Source: Ignavibacteriales bacterium
GTDB lineage: Bacteria; Bacteroidota; Ignavibacteria; Ignavibacteriales; Melioribacteraceae
NCBI GenBank assembly: GCA_020635285.1
Contig: JACKAB010000006.1
Location: 1 to 64,000 of the forward strand
Reading direction: 5' to 3'
DNA length: 64,000 nucleotides
In this document: positions 28,200-37,079 of the stretch, one piece after another
How the letters are laid out: the number at the start of each line of letters is the position of its first letter
How positions within the stretch are numbered: the first letter of the stretch is position 1
Position numbers and translations under genes: made by a program
Notes under the pieces: generated by a model
Seen by the model: only the letters and a program-made list of their open reading frames with translations
Told to the model about the DNA's origin: nothing
Database searches by the model: none

Positions 28200-29029
28200 A
28201 ATTCTTTTTGTTTGGTTAAATTTAATTTTGTTTTTGCAAGTTCAGTAACCTTTCTTATAGCTCCTGGAAAGGTTTGCCTAATATCAATATTATCAGTCGA
28301 GTTAAGAATTTCCTTCAAGGACTTCATAAAAATATCTTTGAATTCAGTTGCAACATTAATTTTGGAAATTCCTAGGGCAATTGCTCTCTCTATATCTTCA
28401 TGAGGAATTCCTGAAGAACCGTGTAAGACCAAAGCAGTATTAGGAAGCACACTTTTTATTTCTTTTAATCTTCCAAAATCTAATTTTGGCGTCTCCTTAT
28501 AAAACCCATGTGCGGTTCCAATAGCAATTGCCAATGCATCAACCTTTGTTTGTTCAACAAATAATCTTGCTTCTTCAGTTTTTGTAAATTTATCACCTTT
28601 ATCATGATCCTGTCCAAGTTTTGCAATAAAGCCAAGTTCTGCTTCTACGGGTACATTATATTTTTTTGCTGCTTCAACTACTCTGCATGTCAAAACAACA
28701 TTCTCATCAAATGATAGTTCACTTCCATCTATCATTACAGAATCAAAACCGGCATCCAAACAATTTCTTACTAATTCATAACTATTTCCGTGATCTAAAT
28801 GAAGCCAACCTTGAACATTATATTCTTCAAGTGCTGCTTTCGCCATTGCCACCGAGGTTTTTAACCCCATATAATCAATTGAACTTTTAGATAATTGAAG
28901 AATGACTGAGCTGTTTTGCTCATTAGCTGCAATTAATAATCCTTTTAATGTTTCAAGATTATAGAAGTTGGCAGCTATTATTGCTGAATTGTTTTTCCTG
29001 AGCTCAATATATTTTTCTTTAAGATTCAT
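28196..29029 (-). CDS. kbaY: Class II tagatose-1,6-bisphosphate/ketose-bisphosphate aldolase
   Basis: This 277-residue class II aldolase has the zinc site HLDHG at residues 77-81 (catalytic Asp79, zinc ligand His80), then SVMIDGSELSFDENV, AIAIGTAHGFY and VLHGSSGIP with further zinc-ligand histidines. It splits a ketose bisphosphate to dihydroxyacetone phosphate and glyceraldehyde-3-phosphate. Because the KbaZ/GatZ subunit is encoded two genes upstream and AgaS three genes upstream, the substrate is most likely tagatose-1,6-bisphosphate. GatY rather than KbaY is possible from sequence alone; the context favours KbaY. Confidence 0.87.
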   Translation of the reverse strand: MNLKEKYIELRKNNSAIIAANFYNLETLKGLLIAANEQNSSVILQLSKSSIDYMGLKTSVAMAKAALEEYNVQGWLHLDHGNSYELVRNCLDAGFDSVMIDGSELSFDENVVLTCRVVEAAKKYNVPVEAELGFIAKLGQDHDKGDKFTKTEEARLFVEQTKVDALAIAIGTAHGFYKETPKLDFGRLKEIKSVLPNTALVLHGSSGIPHEDIERAIALGISKINVATEFKDIFMKSLKEILNSTDNIDIRQTFPGAIRKVTELAKTKLNLTKQKEL

Positions 29030-29034
29030 ATTGT

Positions 29035-29982
29035 TTATTCTTCGAACCCGAATTTATTTTTACCTAATTCAACAATTTGAGTGTAATTTTTGAAAGCAGA
29101 AGTGCCTCCTGCTGATGTCGTATTAATTGCACCGGTCAGGTTGCCAAATTTCTGACAATTCTCAATACTTTCCCCCGATACATATTTAAAAATAAATCCA
29201 GCATCAAAACTATCCCCTGCACCAATTGCATCAATAACATTATCATTTAAGTAGGCGGCAACTTCCAATTTTATATTTTTAGAATAAGAAACTGATCCTT
29301 TGTTTCCTTCTTTAACTATAATAGAATTTGCAAAATTTTTAATTTTGTTTATTGATTCATCAACTTTATTTGTCTGAGTTAATTTAGTTATTTCAACTTC
29401 ATTGGGTAAAAATACATCAACATAAGGAAGCAGCTGTTCCAAATCTAAATCCCATTTTTCTGCCGGATCCCATTGGGGATCAAGCGAAGTAGTTAATCCA
29501 TTTTCTTTTGCAGATTTAAAAAGAACAAATAAGTTATCTTTTAATTCAGGTTGAAGAAATATTGATGAAACGTGAATATGTTTTGCTCTTTTTAATTTCT
29601 CAATTTTTATATCTTCTATTGACAGATGTTCCATCGCTCCCGAATGCGTAACCATTGCTCTATCTTGATCGAAATTCAGAACTACTGTGGCACCGGTTTT
29701 TAATTCATCATCAATAATTATTAAATCTGTATTTACATTTTTATTTTTTAGACTATCTAAAACTAAATTGCCAAATATATCATTCCCAATTTTTCCGATG
29801 AAACTAACTTTAGCTCCAAGGGAACTTAAATTACTTGCAAAAATTGCAGAAGAACTTCCCAAAACTAAATCCATCTTATCTGCTAACTTTTCTTTCCCAA
29901 TCTCAGGAAAAGAATCAATTTGATTTAGTATCAAATCTACATTTAATTCTCCAATTACAATAACGTCAAAATCTTTATTCAT
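29035..29982 (-). CDS. PfkB-family sugar kinase, probable tagatose-6-phosphate kinase
   Basis: This is a 315-residue ribokinase/PfkB fold protein. The N-terminal VIVIGELNVDLILNQ, the middle GSSSAIFASNLSSLGAKV and the C-terminal anion hole with catalytic Asp, DAIGAGDSFDAGF, are all present. Lying between kbaZ and kbaY it most likely phosphorylates tagatose-6-phosphate to the bisphosphate; a role as the missing GalNAc kinase cannot be excluded. I start at ATG 29982, 9 bases after AGGTG, instead of the GTG at 29994, which lies inside the upstream transporter gene. Confidence 0.85.
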   Translation of the reverse strand: MNKDFDVIVIGELNVDLILNQIDSFPEIGKEKLADKMDLVLGSSSAIFASNLSSLGAKVSFIGKIGNDIFGNLVLDSLKNKNVNTDLIIIDDELKTGATVVLNFDQDRAMVTHSGAMEHLSIEDIKIEKLKRAKHIHVSSIFLQPELKDNLFVLFKSAKENGLTTSLDPQWDPAEKWDLDLEQLLPYVDVFLPNEVEITKLTQTNKVDESINKIKNFANSIIVKEGNKGSVSYSKNIKLEVAAYLNDNVIDAIGAGDSFDAGFIFKYVSGESIENCQKFGNLTGAINTTSAGGTSAFKNYTQIVELGKNKFGFEE

Positions 29983-29983
29983 T

Positions 29984-30886
29984 TTAATTTTCACCTACAG
30001 CTTGTTGTGGTTCCTCATCTTCTTCCATTGCTAATAAAAAGATTGAGACAATAGCAAAAACAATTCCCGTTACAATTATAAAATGCGGAAATACTTGGTA
30101 AATTATCAATGATAAAACCACGGTAATTATTGGGGCGACGGCGTTCACTAATGGACTTACAACAATAGCCTTACCGTATCTGAATGCAAAGACTAAAGTT
30201 AAAGCACCTATCGAATTTAACAATTGTATAACAAATGTTAAATATGGTCCATCCCATCCCCAATTAATTTCTTGGCTAAAATCAGTCATTAACAATGCAA
30301 ATGGAATTAAAATGATACCGGTCAGCGTCATATAGAAAAATATACTTTCAGCTTTCATTGATTCATTAGCAAACTTCATAACGAAAGCCTGAAATCCCCA
30401 TGCAAGAAAAACAAGCAAGGAAAGTATAACCCATAAAATTCCGCTAGAATTAGCATCATCACCTGAAGAATATGATAAAAGTGGAATTGCAATCAATGCA
30501 AAAATAATTCCGATCCAACTCCTTTTGCTTGCTTTTTCTTTTAAAAATAATAGCGATAAAAAAATAGTTATAACAGGAGAAAGTGAGATAAACGGGAATA
30601 CTAAATAAGCCGGGCCTGTTCTTAATGCTTGAAACAGAATAACTTGTCCTCCAGCTCCGGTAAATCCAATAATTAAACCAAGCATAATTGATTTTTTATC
30701 TTTCTCAATTTTAAAGTCAACTTTTTTTAGAACAACATAAGCTGGCACCAGCATTGTAAGAGCCCAAACGCAATAACCCAAGGTAGCTGGGAAACCGGCT
30801 TTCTCCGGAATTTCTATCAATGCGCCCCACAACCCCCAAAACAGGGTTGTAACAATTGCATAAATCAGCCAGTGTTTATTTTTCAA
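29984..30886 (-). CDS. DMT/EamA-type inner-membrane transporter
   Basis: This is a ten-helix permease of about 300 residues in the drug/metabolite superfamily. Two EamA-like halves are visible (FWGLWGALIEIPEKAG... and WGFQAFVMKFANESMKAES). The start is probably TTG 30886: GGAGG lies 5 bases before it and belongs to the end of kbaZ (the genes overlap by 11 bases). No PTS genes exist in this window, so this permease or the SSS symporter could carry GalNAc or galactosamine across the inner membrane. Fusion of a permease into the catabolic operon makes sugar import the best guess. Confidence 0.82.
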   Translation of the reverse strand: MKNKHWLIYAIVTTLFWGLWGALIEIPEKAGFPATLGYCVWALTMLVPAYVVLKKVDFKIEKDKKSIMLGLIIGFTGAGGQVILFQALRTGPAYLVFPFISLSPVITIFLSLLFLKEKASKRSWIGIIFALIAIPLLSYSSGDDANSSGILWVILSLLVFLAWGFQAFVMKFANESMKAESIFFYMTLTGIILIPFALLMTDFSQEINWGWDGPYLTFVIQLLNSIGALTLVFAFRYGKAIVVSPLVNAVAPIITVVLSLIIYQVFPHFIIVTGIVFAIVSIFLLAMEEDEEPQQAVGEN

Positions 30887-32183
30887 TATTTCCTCCAGTT
30901 GCACTTTGATAAACGGCTAAAACTTCTGTTATTTTGCTTTGCACAAAATCGCGCGGATTATTTTCAATTAAGCCTTCCCTTAGCTCTTTATATTGGTTGG
31001 GAAGAAACTGGCTTATTAAAGATTCTGAAATATTAACCCTTTCCAAATTACTCAACATTTTTTCAACCGATGCATCAACATTTTTATTTGACCAGTAGTA
31101 TCTGATTCTATCGCTATAGCTATATATTTTTGCTAATTCAATTTCATCTTTTGTTCCCTTGTAATGCCCCTTCCAATAATTTGGATTTTTGTTCATTTCC
31201 ACTTCAAGAACTTTATCTAAATTTGAAACTTCTACACTATTTTTATTCTTAAAGATCTGATTTTCAATAAGATTCAAAGAAAATAAAGCTTCTCTCATTG
31301 CAAAGGTTAACCAAGGCCCTACTTTTAATATTGCAAAATGATCTTCTACCATTTTTATTAAATCATCATTTTTTTGGTAATCTGTAGAGTGAGCTTCAAA
31401 GTATATATTTTTATAAGATTCAATCTTCTTTTTTAAGCCTATATTTTTCTCGCTTGAATAAGGAAGCACTTTGGAATCTGAGAATTCAACACCTGGCTGC
31501 ACTACTACTGCAATAACTCTATCCCAAGCCTCTTCTAATCCTTGTGTATAAAAAGCTTTTCTGCTTAACTCAATTGTTTCTTCTAATTCTTCGGGAGTAG
31601 TTAATTTTATTTCCTCTTCATTGTCAATTGCGCCGCCAGGAATTGGAACGTCTGTTCCAATAACATAAATTGGTTTCGAAATAGTATTAGAATTCTCTTT
31701 GAAAACTTTTTCTGCAACCATGCACAACCTAGCTGCTCTTTCGGTAATCGTTTTTGCAGATAATCTTCCATTATTATTCTCATCATCTGCTAAAACAAAA
31801 CTTGTGTCTAAATGAATTTTTGTATACCCCGCTGAGACATAAGCTGCTATTTGATCTTCCGCATTTTTCATTGCTTTATAAGAATCAATATTTCGCCAAA
31901 CATTTGGACCTAAATGGTCTCCCCCTAAAATTAAATTATCCAATGGAAATTCAATTTTATTAGCAATAGTATAGACATAGGATACAAAAGCATTAGGGGT
32001 CATGGTTGTATATCCGCCAAATTGATCGACTTGATTTGAAGTTGATTCAATTAATAAATTGTATTTATTCTTTTTGGCATGTTTCATAGCAGCTTCAATC
32101 ACAAATTTGTTGGCTGAACATACGGATGTAATTCCAATTTTCTTTCCAGCATTCAATTTATTTAGTAATTTGCTAATAATCAT
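30876..32183 (-). CDS. kbaZ: Tagatose-bisphosphate aldolase non-catalytic subunit
   Basis: This 435-residue protein is full length for the KbaZ/GatZ family, with diagnostic segments GITSVCSANKFVIEAA, IESTSNQVDQFGGYTTMTP, ILGGDHLGPNVWR, YVIGTDVPIPGGA and FEAHSTDYQ. It is the chaperone-like partner needed for full activity and stability of KbaY. Here it is separated from kbaY by the permease and kinase genes, an unusual gene order, since the two are commonly close together. It is directly downstream of agaS (2-base gap). Confidence 0.92.
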   Translation of the reverse strand: MIISKLLNKLNAGKKIGITSVCSANKFVIEAAMKHAKKNKYNLLIESTSNQVDQFGGYTTMTPNAFVSYVYTIANKIEFPLDNLILGGDHLGPNVWRNIDSYKAMKNAEDQIAAYVSAGYTKIHLDTSFVLADDENNNGRLSAKTITERAARLCMVAEKVFKENSNTISKPIYVIGTDVPIPGGAIDNEEEIKLTTPEELEETIELSRKAFYTQGLEEAWDRVIAVVVQPGVEFSDSKVLPYSSEKNIGLKKKIESYKNIYFEAHSTDYQKNDDLIKMVEDHFAILKVGPWLTFAMREALFSLNLIENQIFKNKNSVEVSNLDKVLEVEMNKNPNYWKGHYKGTKDEIELAKIYSYSDRIRYYWSNKNVDASVEKMLSNLERVNISESLISQFLPNQYKELREGLIENNPRDFVQSKITEVLAVYQSATGGNIEK

Positions 32184-32185
32184 AA

Positions 32186-33373
32186 TTAACTGGTTGTTTG
32201 AATATTTTCATAGTTATAGAGCTTGACACCCTGCACAACTCTTGTTATGACACCCGATTCAGATGGATTGTCAGGTTTTAATCCCAATTCAAGCGATTTA
32301 AAAAAACCTAAAATTTGAGCTGGGAGTATTGAAAGAATAGTCAAAAATTCTTCCGAAATTGAATCATTCTGATCAGATAAAATAATTTTAAGATCAACAT
32401 CTACATTAGAAATATCGTGTTCCATGAAGCCTATTCGAAAAATACCACTTCTACCTTTATTAACACTTTCAACCAGATCCAGTTCATATTTTTGTGAGTA
32501 ACTATTATTTGAAAACAAATATGTTACTAAGGTACTTTCATTAACTACAGCCTTTGGTCCGTGTCTAAATCCAAGGAAAGAATCGTGTTTGCAGATTACT
32601 TTACCGTCTGACAATTCTTGAAGTTTTAAATGAGACTCACGTGCGATTCCTGTAAATAATCCAGAACCTAAGAATACCGCTCTTGTAAAATTTAAGGAAG
32701 CAACTTTTTTTAGTTCTAAAGAATAGTTATCAATTATTCTTTTCCCGTATTTATAAAGCTTCATCCTTTGATCACTCAACTTAAATATATCATGAATCCT
32801 ACTGATTAAAAGGCCGCTCAAAAGCATAGATGAAAAACTTCCTGTCATTGCCAGACTTTTATCATCAGATTCTGGGGGAAGAATAAACACAAAGTCATTT
32901 TTACCTTTGGATTCAGTTGCAAGTTTTCCACTGGAATTACACGTTACAATAAGATTATATATCTCAATGCAGTATTCTTTTGCTAGATCAACTACTTTAC
33001 AGCTTTCAGGACTGTTTCCAGATCTGGCAAATGAAATTAAAAGGGTTGGTTTTTCTTTAAAAAAATATAATTCCGGATGAGTCACTAAATTTGTAGTAGG
33101 TACAGCTCTTGTCGGATGCTTGAGATGTTTTTGAAATGGTCCTTCTAATACTTCTCCGACAAAAGCAGAGGTTCCAGCTCCGGTTAAGATAATTTGTAAA
33201 TCTTTTTGATGAAATACTGGATCTAAAAATTCAATAATCTCAGATTTTCTTTCTTCTGCATACTCCCAAGTTTTTAACCATAAGTCTGGTTGTCCATTTA
33301 TTTCTGAAGCGGTATAAAAAGCACCTCTATTATTTAGAATATCCTTTTGAATACCAAAGATTGAATTTTTCAT
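32186..33373 (-). CDS. agaS: SIS-domain galactosamine-6-phosphate deaminase/isomerase
   Basis: This 395-residue protein carries two SIS domains. The first has LTGAGTSAFVGEVLEG near residue 62 and FARSGNSPES near 117, and the second has VFLGSGLFTGIARES and FLGFRHGPKA. It matches AgaS, which deaminates D-galactosamine-6-phosphate to tagatose-6-phosphate. It is the first gene of the catabolic operon, 35 bases downstream of a good promoter. I use ATG 33373 (GGA 6 bases before) rather than the TTG two codons earlier. A GalNAc-6-phosphate deacetylase, the step just before, is not found in this window. Confidence 0.87.
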   Translation of the reverse strand: MKNSIFGIQKDILNNRGAFYTASEINGQPDLWLKTWEYAEERKSEIIEFLDPVFHQKDLQIILTGAGTSAFVGEVLEGPFQKHLKHPTRAVPTTNLVTHPELYFFKEKPTLLISFARSGNSPESCKVVDLAKEYCIEIYNLIVTCNSSGKLATESKGKNDFVFILPPESDDKSLAMTGSFSSMLLSGLLISRIHDIFKLSDQRMKLYKYGKRIIDNYSLELKKVASLNFTRAVFLGSGLFTGIARESHLKLQELSDGKVICKHDSFLGFRHGPKAVVNESTLVTYLFSNNSYSQKYELDLVESVNKGRSGIFRIGFMEHDISNVDVDLKIILSDQNDSISEEFLTILSILPAQILGFFKSLELGLKPDNPSESGVITRVVQGVKLYNYENIQTTS

Positions 33374-33407
33374 TTGCAATCCAAGTTCTTATTAAATTAT
33401 TTTTCAA

Positions 33408-33436
33408 AAGATAGCTATTTTGTTTTTACTTGTCAA
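33408..33436 (-). promoter_or_regulatory. Promoter of the agaS operon
   Basis: On the minus strand TTGACA (33436-33431) is followed after exactly 17 bases by TATCTT (33413-33408), which places transcription start about 25-30 bases before agaS. It is one of four TTGACA-N17 promoters in this window, which supports a conventional housekeeping sigma factor in this organism. Confidence 0.65.
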
Positions 33437-33688
33437 GCACTTTCGTTTACTTATTTTAATATTTTCTTTCAATTACTTACCCTTTTTTATAAATCATAAT
33501 TAAACAATTTTTTCACAATAAAACTCAAAGGAAACTTGATATTCTATATTAATAAGGCTTTATTATTTGGAATTCATCATCAAAAGTTAAATATCGACCG
33601 TATTTACAAATAAATACTAATACTTTGATTTTTAGATCAAAATAATTATGTTTACCATTATTCAAAAATAATAAGGTTACGAAAGCTG
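33437..33688. promoter_or_regulatory. Divergent regulatory region between agaS and its DeoR-type regulator
   Basis: This is the AT-rich spacer between two divergent genes. Just upstream of the agaS -35 box lies TTTCGTTT (33442-33449), and a similar TTTCTTTC follows at about 33463, both like the TTTCGTTT cores bound by AgaR/GlpR regulators. Near 33630 ATTTTTAGATCAAAAT contains a short palindrome that may belong to the promoter of the regulator. The assignment of these sites is inference from consensus and position. Confidence 0.4.
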
Positions 33689-34480
33689 ATGGAGTATCAA
33701 AAAAACCTAAATAAAGATGAAACTAGCCAGAGACGATCTAAAATATTAGAAAAAATTGAGTTTGAAGGAACTGTTAGAGTTAAGGAACTTAGCGAATTAC
33801 ATCACGTAAGCAAGGTAACAATTCGTAATGATTTAGACCAACTTGAAAAAAAAAATCTTCTAGTGCGTGCACGTGGCGGAGCCATGAAATTACAAAGGGT
33901 TGGGATTGATTATAATTTAAATGTGAAATCAATGAAACACTCCCTTGAAAAGCAGGCAATTGGGAAAAAGGCAGCTGAACTTGTTAAAGATGGAGAAACT
34001 ATCATTTTAGATTCTGGCACTACGACATTAGAAGTTGCAAAAAATCTAGATAAATTTAACAATTTAACAGTAATAACTAATTCATTACATATTGCTGGAC
34101 AAATGGTAGATACACCAAATGTAAGAGTAATAGTTCCTGGGGGCTCATTAAGAAGAAACTCACTTTCGTTAGTTGGATCCTCTGCTGAAGAAATTCTGAA
34201 GAATTATTATTGCGACAAAGTATTTATTGGAGTTGATGGAATAGATTCAAATTATGGGATTTCCACACCTAATTTTGAAGAAGCTCATTTAAATAATGTT
34301 ATGATTGATAATTCACGTGAAGTTATTGTGGTTACTGATTCTAGTAAATTTAAACATAGAAGTTTTGCAAGTATTGCTCCTTTATCAAAAATCCATACAA
34401 TAGTAACAGATAAAAATATCCCCGCTGATGAAAAACAGGCAATTGAAAATCTAGGAATTAAATTAATTATAGTAGGATAA
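33689..34480 (+). CDS. DeoR/GlpR-family transcriptional regulator, AgaR-like
   Basis: This 263-residue regulator has an N-terminal winged helix (RRSKILEKIEFEGTVRVKEL and the recognition helix VSKVTIRNDLDQLEKK, residues about 12-60) and the DeoR sugar-phosphate sensor domain (ILDSGTTTLEVAKNLD, VFIGVDGIDSNYGIS). Such proteins repress sugar operons and are released by a phosphorylated sugar; here tagatose-6-P or galactosamine-6-P is likely. It diverges from agaS, the usual arrangement for AgaR. The gene is 4 bases upstream of the amidohydrolase, so the two are cotranscribed. Confidence 0.87.
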   Translation: MEYQKNLNKDETSQRRSKILEKIEFEGTVRVKELSELHHVSKVTIRNDLDQLEKKNLLVRARGGAMKLQRVGIDYNLNVKSMKHSLEKQAIGKKAAELVKDGETIILDSGTTTLEVAKNLDKFNNLTVITNSLHIAGQMVDTPNVRVIVPGGSLRRNSLSLVGSSAEEILKNYYCDKVFIGVDGIDSNYGISTPNFEEAHLNNVMIDNSREVIVVTDSSKFKHRSFASIAPLSKIHTIVTDKNIPADEKQAIENLGIKLIIVG

Positions 34481-34484
34481 TAAA

Positions 34485-35558
34485 ATGAAAATTCAATTTA
34501 GGATTTTTATACTCGCAATATTGATTTGGCAAATTAATAGTGTTGCTCAAACGACTGGTAAGGAAATATTATTAAAAAATTATAGGCCTAAAAGTATTTA
34601 TAATATTCCTATCTCAAAAATAACCAAATCTAAATATCCAATTATTGATATGCATTCACATCCATATGCTAAGACAAAAGCAGAGCTTAAAACCTGGGTA
34701 ATGAATATGGATGAGGCGGGAATTGAAAAAACAATTCTACTAACGAAAGCTCATGGTTCTGAGTTTGATTCATTAATTAACTTTTACTCGGACTATAAAA
34801 ATAGATTTGAATTGTGGTGCGGATTTGATTACACAAATATTGATAAACCAAATTATGGGAAAGAAGCTGTTGAAGAGCTAGAAAGATGTTATAAAATGGG
34901 GGCCAAAGGAGTTGGAGAACTTGGAGATAAAGGGATAGGATTAATGTACTGCAAACCACCAGCACCGGGCATTCATATAGATGATAAAAGGTTAGATCCT
35001 CTTTTAGAAAAATGTGCTGAATTAAAAATGCCAATCAATATTCATGTTGGCGAACCGCAATGGTTTTATGAAAGAATGGATTCCACAAATGATGGTTTGA
35101 TGAATGCCTTAGATTGGAGACTTGATAAACAAGAAGGCTTAAATCTCAAAGAAGTTTTACGTACTCTTGAGAATGCAGTTACAAACCATCCAAATACGAT
35201 TTTTATTGCTTGCCATCTTGCAAATCAAAGTCATGATTTAGAAAACTTGGGGAAGTTATTGGATAAGTATTCAAATTTATTTGCAGATATTTCTGCAAGG
35301 TATGCAGAGAATGCTCCAATTCCTCGTTACACAAAATCATTCTTTGAAATGCACAACAACAAGTTATTTTATGGTACAGATATGGGATTTGAGAAAAGTA
35401 TGTATGAAGTCACCTTCAGAATTTTAGAATCTCTTGATGAGCATTTTTATGAAATTGAATTATTCAATTATCATTGGCCACTGAGTGGGTTAGGTCTCAA
35501 TGAAGAATCATTAAAAAAACTTTATAAAGACAATTATGGTAAATTTATTATTAATTAG
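34485..35558 (+). CDS. Exported amidohydrolase-2 family metal-dependent hydrolase
   Basis: This 357-residue protein has a signal peptide (FRIFILAILIWQINSVAQ) and an amidohydrolase barrel: the metal motif DMHSHP (His57, His59), INIHVGEP and FIACHLAN with the third and fourth histidines, and FYGTDMGFE with the final Asp. It belongs with the decarboxylase/hydrolase amidohydrolase-2 group, not with NagA/AgaA deacetylases. It is in an operon with the DeoR regulator, so it should act on the same glycan, perhaps outside the cytoplasm. Its reaction is unknown. An AGGA site precedes the ATG. Confidence 0.8.
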   Translation: MKIQFRIFILAILIWQINSVAQTTGKEILLKNYRPKSIYNIPISKITKSKYPIIDMHSHPYAKTKAELKTWVMNMDEAGIEKTILLTKAHGSEFDSLINFYSDYKNRFELWCGFDYTNIDKPNYGKEAVEELERCYKMGAKGVGELGDKGIGLMYCKPPAPGIHIDDKRLDPLLEKCAELKMPINIHVGEPQWFYERMDSTNDGLMNALDWRLDKQEGLNLKEVLRTLENAVTNHPNTIFIACHLANQSHDLENLGKLLDKYSNLFADISARYAENAPIPRYTKSFFEMHNNKLFYGTDMGFEKSMYEVTFRILESLDEHFYEIELFNYHWPLSGLGLNEESLKKLYKDNYGKFIIN

Positions 35559-35904
35559 ATATTTATAACCTATAATAACATATGTTATGATATAATGTTT
35601 GTATATACTAAAATTGTATGTCTTCAAAAGTTTATGGACAAAGTTAGTATTTATTTAACAGAATTCTCAATGAGTCTTACTTTTAACCTTAGATTTTTGC
35701 TTTCAAAAATAGCAGAAAAAAAATTTAGTTTCCGAAATTATTTCAGCAAATCTTTAGTCTGTACCAGCTTATGTATTAGAAAATATTTTGGTTTATTCGA
35801 TGACTCACATTTAGCTACCCAGGTATGGTAGGGAGCCTCATTTCGGTGATTCGGGTTTTAAACTTTTTTACTGGGCTTGTTTGGTTAAGCTGGAGTTATT
35901 ATTA
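35559..35904. other. Gene-free stretch at the start of the accessory region
   Basis: No gene is convincing here. A perfect 14-base palindrome, ATAACATATGTTAT, lies at 35575-35588 just after the amidohydrolase. A short segment GGGCTTGTTTGGTTAAGCTGG near 35873 recurs at about 35984 and, inverted, near 38400. The small ORFs of 60-80 codons here have no binding site or family and look random. This is where base composition and repeat content change, so it may be near the left border of the integrated element. Confidence 0.45.
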
Positions 35905-35994
35905 CAGCATATGTAGGCCGCTTTTTGAAATTTCTGAAACTTCCAAAAGATGCTTTGGGTTATGCGGGATGAACCTAGGGTGGGTTTGGTTAAG
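35905..35994 (+). repeat. Diverged repeat family R, copy 1
   Basis: This 90-base segment is about 75 percent identical to 37264-37350, with the best-conserved block TTTGGGTTATGCGGGATGAAC present in both. Both copies begin CAGCAT and contain a matching GATGCT/GGTGCT about 45 bases later, so a short closing stem with a base change that keeps pairing is possible. The two copies flank the radical SAM gene and each lies beside a block of TTCGTAAC octamers. Confidence 0.65.
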
Positions 35995-36002
35995 TAAATG
36001 CC

Positions 36003-36082
36003 AATCTTCGTAACTTCGTAACATTGTAACTTTTTACTTTTACCTACTAATTTGAAGATGGTAACGAAGTTACGATGTTACT
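36003..36082. repeat. TTCGTAAC octamer block 1 with inverted partner
   Basis: Direct octamers TTCGTAAC-TTCGTAAC-ATTGTAAC start near 36008. After about 30 bases an inverted set follows (GGTAACGAAGTTACGATGTTAC, 36060-36081), which ends at the stop of the radical SAM gene. The unit GTAACTTCGTAAC is nearly palindromic. Similar blocks are at 37171-37246, 38292-38384 and 38934-38952. They look like iterons for a DNA-binding protein or paired arms of hairpins. Confidence 0.6.
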
Positions 36083-37079
36083 TTATATACGCCCATTTGA
36101 CTTTATTTAATTGGGAGTAACCGCAGTCGATAATTTTTTGATCTTGCAAACTTAGTTTTTCATCCAATATTGTGGGCGTAGACCACTTTCTAACATGGGG
36201 GAAACTGACATTTACGATCTTAGGTTTACCTTTGAAAAGTAATGTCTCACCACTTTTTTCGTTTAAATCTTCAAACATGTTATCTGGTCTTCCTTGCACG
36301 CGTGAAACTTTGTCGTTTATTAGATCGTTATAGTCTAAGGCTTGCAGTTGCTGCCAATCAAAGTAATTTAATCTTTTGTTCTTAAATCCTCTTGCTCCAT
36401 TGTTAAATGAAAGTTTCTTAATTGCTTCAACTTCCTTATAATCACCCCAAAAAGGCATAGCCATTGTCCTTACAAAAATATCATTCGTTGCCAATTTATT
36501 AATTGTTTCCATTCTTTTCTTTATTGTGGGGGTATAAAATTCTAAATCTCTTATTAGCTTTTCATCAATGCTGCTAATACTAATTTCAATCTGAACCATA
36601 TGCTTCATATTTTTAAGTTGATCTAAATGATTTAGAATTAGATGACTTTTGGATAAAATGTGCAGCATCCATTTATTTCCATTATCCCAGTGTTTTTCAA
36701 ACACTTTTAGTATTTCTAACATGACATCACGATTATATTGTTTTTTTAATTCATTAATTACTTGCGGTAAATAGTATTCGTTGCTTTCATTTATCTGCAC
36801 TCTTTTTAAATGCTGTGGGATTTCTTTAAGGTTTTCAAGATGTTTATCCAATCGTTCAGCCATATTAAATTGAACGGCTACATTCTCAAAAAACTTTTTT
36901 CGTTTCTGATTTTTTACTTTTGCAGTAAAGATGGGAGAGTAACAATACTTGCAGCCAAAAAAGCAGCCAATAGTTGGATTTAATGTAAATGGATGATCAT
37001 ACTGACCAATCGGAAACTGCGGATTTAATGGTGGCGAATCATTTGTTCGAAATTCAATATTGAGAGTTCTTTTAGCCAT
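36078..37079 (-). CDS. SPL-family radical SAM protein
   Basis: This 333-residue protein has the iron-sulfur motif CFFGCKYCY (Cys39, Cys43, Cys46; CxxxCxxC) within NPTIGCFFGCKYCYSPIF, the signature of the spore-photoproduct-lyase-like radical SAM group found on many chromosomes and mobile elements. The remainder (IEISISSIDEKLIRDLEFYTP, MAMPFWGDY) follows that family's barrel. AAGG lies 8 bases before the ATG. Members are often called DNA repair photolyases, but their reactions are mostly unknown. It stands alone between repeat blocks on the accessory region, so it is probably cargo of the element. Confidence 0.82.
   Translation of the reverse strand: MAKRTLNIEFRTNDSPPLNPQFPIGQYDHPFTLNPTIGCFFGCKYCYSPIFTAKVKNQKRKKFFENVAVQFNMAERLDKHLENLKEIPQHLKRVQINESNEYYLPQVINELKKQYNRDVMLEILKVFEKHWDNGNKWMLHILSKSHLILNHLDQLKNMKHMVQIEISISSIDEKLIRDLEFYTPTIKKRMETINKLATNDIFVRTMAMPFWGDYKEVEAIKKLSFNNGARGFKNKRLNYFDWQQLQALDYNDLINDKVSRVQGRPDNMFEDLNEKSGETLLFKGKPKIVNVSFPHVRKWSTPTILDEKLSLQDQKIIDCGYSQLNKVKWAYIK

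Noticed and set aside
34485..35558. Amidohydrolase as the missing GalNAc-6-phosphate deacetylase
   Set aside because: It has a signal peptide and amidohydrolase-2 type motifs rather than the NagA/AgaA pattern, so it cannot act on a cytoplasmic sugar phosphate as far as can be seen.
35575..35588. ATAACATATGTTAT palindrome as terminator of the amidohydrolase gene
   Set aside because: It is AT-only in practice, lacks a GC stem and a T-run, so it is more likely a protein site or chance.
35595..36013. Two ORFs of 78 and 62 codons on the plus strand after the amidohydrolase
   Set aside because: No ribosome binding site, no family, and the second runs through repeat R and the octamer block.
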